This document shows positions 60,120 to 64,000 of a stretch of 64,000 nucleotides of DNA, in pieces. The notes beneath the pieces were generated by a model, which made no database searches, was not told where the DNA came from, and saw only the letters and a program-made list of their open reading frames with translations. Position numbers and translations under genes: made by a program. The DNA comes from Sphagnum compactum (lineage: Eukaryota; Bryophyta; Sphagnopsida; Sphagnales), in the NCBI GenBank assembly GCA_965153455.1, contig OZ234498.1, positions 930,001-994,000 on the forward strand, written 5' to 3'. How positions within the stretch are numbered: the first letter of the stretch is position 1; each line of letters starts with the position of its first letter.

Positions 60120-61843
60120 TCATGGATCAGTATCATCTTCTGAAATGATTACAGGTTCGTCGTCCTCCTCGCAGGAGTCTCCAGCACCCAGTGCAGCGTG
60201 TCCATTGCCGAAAGCTCTAATATGGTCTTTGAGGGAGCGTTTGTGCTTGAACTCGGAACCACAGGTGCAGTACCACAGTTTTCCGCAATTCTTCTCGTGG
60301 GTACGCCAGTCGCCTCGAACGGCGAACGTCTTGCTACATTTGCCGCACATGAAGGGCTTGATTCCGTGCTTCCGTTTGTAATGCGTTTGCAGAGTGCGGA
60401 AGTCCTTCAGTGGTTTGGATCTAGGGTGTGCGATGTTGTTGCGACATCCTTGCGCACAACAGTAGCAAGGAAGGCGAAGCATGGCTGTGGGTTGTGTGCC
60501 TCGCAGCGATTGCGGTCCTTTCCTGTACTGCGATCCATGACCCCACATATGCATCTGCAAGTACGTAAATTGTATTAGACCACGGCGGTCATCGGCCGCT
60601 GCTGCGAACAAAGAAATGAGAAGGTACCCAGCAGCCATATACTTCGGCATAGTCCACCAGGTTGTGCTGCAGGCTAGAGCCTAAAAATTTCACAACGGTA
60701 TCTCAATCTCAAGTAGAGGAGCTTTGATCACGCACCTGCAGGTTGTTGTAACGGTTGAAAGTCTTGCTGCAAACATGACAGGAGAATTGTGTAGGGCCGA
60801 CCAGAATCTGTGCCGAAGTGGGAATCCAATACTGGCCTTCAAGTAGCAACCGGCCCACTCTCTCGGCAGTGATATTCTGGGAGCTCTGTTTGTACTGAAG
60901 ATGATGATGATCAGGGATACCCATGTCGTCGTAGTCACCATGAAGTACGGATCCGTCAGCTTGTAGCCTTGATCTGGCGCCATCCATGCAGGCAGTACGG
61001 TGGTGAGAGCTGGATGGAGGTCCAATGTGCAGTGCCACTGTCACATCATTGTCGTCAGAATATTCCTGACATGATGCATTCGAATCACTGGGAGCCCGTA
61101 GATGAAGCACGGTCGAAGTTTGAGGTCCCGCATCGCCGGACTTTGACATGTCCGGTTGCAGATTTCCATGATCCCATCCTTGATCATCATCATCTGCAGT
61201 CGGAGGACTTAAACTTAAAAACGGTAGCACCCGCAGCTGAGGAGCTGATGCTTCTTCAGCACCGGTCACAGATGATCGCTGCCTTTTGTACATATTTTGT
61301 TGGTAGAAGTCTTGATTTGAACGCTGTAAAGAACTGCAAGTCTGCTGTGGGCGCTCCACTAGAGGATGGAACTGCAGCTCAACATCAGCAGTATCACGCA
61401 TGAATAATGTTCTCAAGTTAATAAGTTGAAGGAACCTAGCAAAACTAGAGAAACCAGCAGTACAAGGTGGAAGAAGATAGGGTTTTAAGGATCCAATATC
61501 GGATCGCACCCACCGTGGTTACAGAGTTACTGGGAGAATCCGTTGCAGTGGATTCATGAGAATTCATGGGGCTGCTTCGGGTTGCAGTAGTGCGGCCGGG
61601 CCACAAACTCATGTCAGTGGAAGGATTGTCGATGACGGCCGTGGTAACTGTTGTGGGCCATCGCAAACTAACATCAGGCACCTGATGAGGCACCTGCTGC
61701 ACATGCCGCGGATTCGACCACTCTGCATGACATAAGGGTTGTACTGGTCGATGCACATGAGGTGGTATGGAGGTTAGAGATGATCGCGGCACTGCGACTG
61801 ACATGTAGCCTTCATGCTGATGGTGGTTACACCTCCGGCTCAT
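60120..61843 (-). CDS. WIP: WIP-subfamily C2H2 zinc-finger transcription factor
   Basis: Three exons on the minus strand: 61843-61514, then from 61371 or 61341 to 60736, then 60554-60120, giving about 456-466 residues. WIP proteins are nuclear land-plant regulators of development (TT1, NTT and WIP2 in Arabidopsis; a single WIP in Marchantia). The defining WIP motif is present as [18 protein letters not shown]. The first finger is split by the second intron ([17 protein letters not shown] then [14 protein letters not shown]). Then follow [55 protein letters not shown] and [18 protein letters not shown], making four fingers with all Cys/His ligands. A short acidic tail ([13 protein letters not shown]) ends the protein. 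The N-terminal 300 residues are His/Ser-rich and unconserved. The exon 2 acceptor is uncertain. Confidence 0.94.
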
Positions 61844-63470
61844 TGCACTTTTCTTCTAGCTCCTAATTGTTCTGTGAACTTCACCCCTCTCTCTCAGCCG
61901 ATCTTTTGCGATACCGCGGCTGCTGCAAGTGATGGGTCGATCCAACGTTCATGTGCTTGAGCTTGCTGCAAGCATTCATAATGTTAGATATCTATCCGCG
62001 CTTTAGAGGAGAGCTAAAAACCCGAGCTTATCATAAGTTCCGTAACTCATCCAAGCAGACATTCATTAGAGCTCAGTATTTTGCATCTCTTGCAAGCACG
62101 CAAACCTGCAGGTCTCGAAGTCCCCGTCTTAATTAATTGGTCAGATCCGCCGCTTTGATCTTACATCAAAGACTCGACTGTTTCCTCCCTGATCTCTTTA
62201 CACCACCCTTGTCTGATCATACATCATGTGCAGACACGTAACATGAGCATGAATTTCGCAACTTCTCGACTTCGCCCGATCCATAAGAATCTCTCGTCGG
62301 TGTCACCTAAGAGGAGCTCTGGCTCCAATTACTACTCTTCTCAGTACTCTCGCAAATCCAACTTGGCCGCAACAGTACTTGACGAGAATCACTAGAAACC
62401 CAATCCCACATTGCCGGTGCAGCGCTGTTGCTGCAACCAGTCGCCCTGCTTCGACCCCACTAGGATGACCTTCCGAGTCCCGAGCCAACACCGCGAGTTG
62501 GTCGCGACGGAATGGCCATATGTATGCATTTACTCACTCAGAAGCCCCCGGCGAGCGGCTGCACTAGATCAGACTGCACTAGATCATGAGACGCTTCTCC
62601 AAAAGGCTTCCACACTACATCAACAATGCTCCGATATACCTAGTAGACCTCCTCCAAGCTGCACCTCTGACCAGAGAAGATACAACAATCTTCTGCAAAG
62701 CGTTCAGACCGCGGCCGCGACGGGTGGAGTGGACTAGTGGACCAGTCTCTGTGCAAAGTGCTTGGGTCGTCGACAACGGCAGAAGGGGGGGGGGGTGAAT
62801 ATAGCTGATCTAGAGTGGTCGGTTGAGCAAGCGGGAGAAGACAACAAGGGAAGAAAACACTAAAGGCAAAAGGCGCGTCTAAAAGCTGCTGTCTATGGGT
62901 CGACCTGTGATCAAGCCGGATCGAGAAAAGGGCGACAGACAGTCTATCACACATCCGCACTGCAAGGCAGGCTGGTCGGGGAAACTAGTGCATCTTCCCG
63001 GACCATACGGACCCACGTTTTGGAACTTCAACTTACTTCAGTACGAGTACTATACACGACACAACGGCAGGGTGCATGCCGCAGTGTTGGGGGGGGGGGG
63101 AGGGGGGGGGGGTGCCTTATCGATCTAGATCTCTCGTGTATATTAGTGGTCCCTGCTGTTTTTGTTATGCAGCAGCACATCTGGGTGTCTTGAGAGGCAG
63201 GCTATTTACAGACAAAAAGCTCGCTCTGTGTCTCCCCACGCCTCCGCCCCCTTGGCTCCTCTCTCGTCCAGCTTCCCTTTCTCTTTCCACAAGTTCCATA
63301 ATTTTTTTGGAGTGCGCGCACGTCCTCTTCCTCACAACCAAACGTGATGAGAAACCAAACACTGCTTTTGGCCTGAACCCTAGTGTGCTTTTAGTAGACT
63401 AATGTGATTCAAGGCAAGGATTGGGCTTTGTTCTGATCTGAGTAGTCACTAGCTAGCAGCATTTTGTTTG
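61844..63470 (-). promoter_or_regulatory. Upstream region of the WIP gene
   Basis: About 1.6 kb without a convincing gene, likely leader and promoter of the WIP factor. It holds three long G runs (about 62786-62796 and 63088-63111 in two blocks). Open frames here (62411-62737, 62640-62960, 63076-63402) show no domain. Confidence 0.4.
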
Positions 63471-63479
63471 CTGGTGAAA

Positions 63480-63740
63480 TTCCGCCAAAAACCCAAATTT
63501 AAATTAACAAAATAAAAAAATGAAGCGATTTTGGAGAGGTTTTAGGGTTTAGGATTTTTGAAAAACAGTTAAAATCGCCAAATTTCTATATTTAGTTTTT
63601 AGTGTGTAGCTAAAAATAATAGAAAGGATGATTGAAAGATTTGTAGTGCATATCTTGTTTATAGCCAGATTTGGCTAAATCTTCCTATAAAGGATGATCG
63701 CCACTTTTGCGACATCTTTCCTATGTATGATAGCCACTCT
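63480..63740 (+). repeat. Palindrome-core dispersed repeat, copy F
   Basis: It carries AAAATCGCCAAATTTCT, TTTAGTGTGTAGCTAAAAATA, ATAGAAAGGATGATT, then the core AGCCAGATTTGGCT at 63663-63676 and GGATGATCGCCACTTTTG. It is the reference copy for the family. From 63740 to 64000 nothing further is recognised. Confidence 0.75.
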
Positions 63741-64000
63741 TTGGCTGCATTAAAATATTCCTAAAGAAACACTGGTCGCTAGTGCATGAGGAATTTAAAA
63801 AGAGTATTGTCGGTTACAGCCGCAGTGGGTTACCATGCCTATGATCATTATGCACTGGAAAGTAGGGGCATTTTTTTTTTTAGTGCGACAAGGCTGGTCC
63901 ATGGAATCACATCATATGACTGATTACATTAAAGTCCAAGACTTCACAAGGGGGCGCTTGACATCCAGACCTTCATGTGAATAGTATAAGACCTACTGAA

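Overview
This is a nuclear genome window from a land plant. The genes have spliced GT-AG introns, and five can be recognised: a plastid phosphate transporter (PHT2;1 type), a TKL-type protein kinase, a GUN1-type PPR-SMR protein, plastid ribosomal protein S1 and a WIP-type C2H2 zinc-finger factor. Between them lie AT-rich spacers with decayed LTR retrotransposons and small foldback elements. The buried organelle fragments still carry codons that look like C-to-U editing sites (a Pro codon in atpH, an Arg codon in nad5). Such sites are most common in ferns, lycophytes and hornworts, so a seed-free plant is plausible. I cannot name the species.

Layout. 1-2306: spacer with one tRNA-like, SINE-like patch. 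2307-4599 (-): PHT2;1 gene, three exons. 5.2-7.0 kb: spacer with a 32-bp triple repeat and copy A of a dispersed palindrome-core repeat. 7003-12651: decayed Ty1/copia element 'Copia-A', with diverged LTRs, PBS and PPT, split in its reverse transcriptase by a mitochondrial nad5 fragment. 12.7-18.8 kb: gene-poor. 18.8-22.3 kb (-): TKL kinase. 22.8-27.2 kb: foldback elements, tandem duplications and G-rich dispersed repeats. 27275-33653: second decayed copia element 'Copia-B', split in its integrase by about 1.65 kb of plastid DNA (atpI part, atpH, atpF exon 1 and part of its intron). 33.7-40.3 kb: AT-rich DNA, a 207-bp MITE candidate, GC-rich hairpins and two copies of the palindrome-core repeat. 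40359-43745 (+): GUN1, five exons. 46.7-47.2 kb: a 219-bp tandem duplication. 50555-53362 (+): plastid S1 protein, seven exons found. 57.1-58.6 kb: a degenerate minisatellite and a nested foldback element. 60120-61843 (-): WIP zinc-finger gene. 63.5-63.75 kb: last copy of the palindrome-core repeat.

How the genes fit together. Three of the five are plastid-directed: phosphate import, retrograde signalling and plastid translation. GUN1 and plastid S1 are neighbours on the same strand about 7 kb apart, and in Arabidopsis they are functionally linked. I found no operon, CRISPR array, phage or complete autonomous transposon. The most unusual structures are the two retrotransposons that each carry a fragment from a different organelle, and an apparently uncatalogued six-copy repeat family with a 14-bp near-palindromic core.
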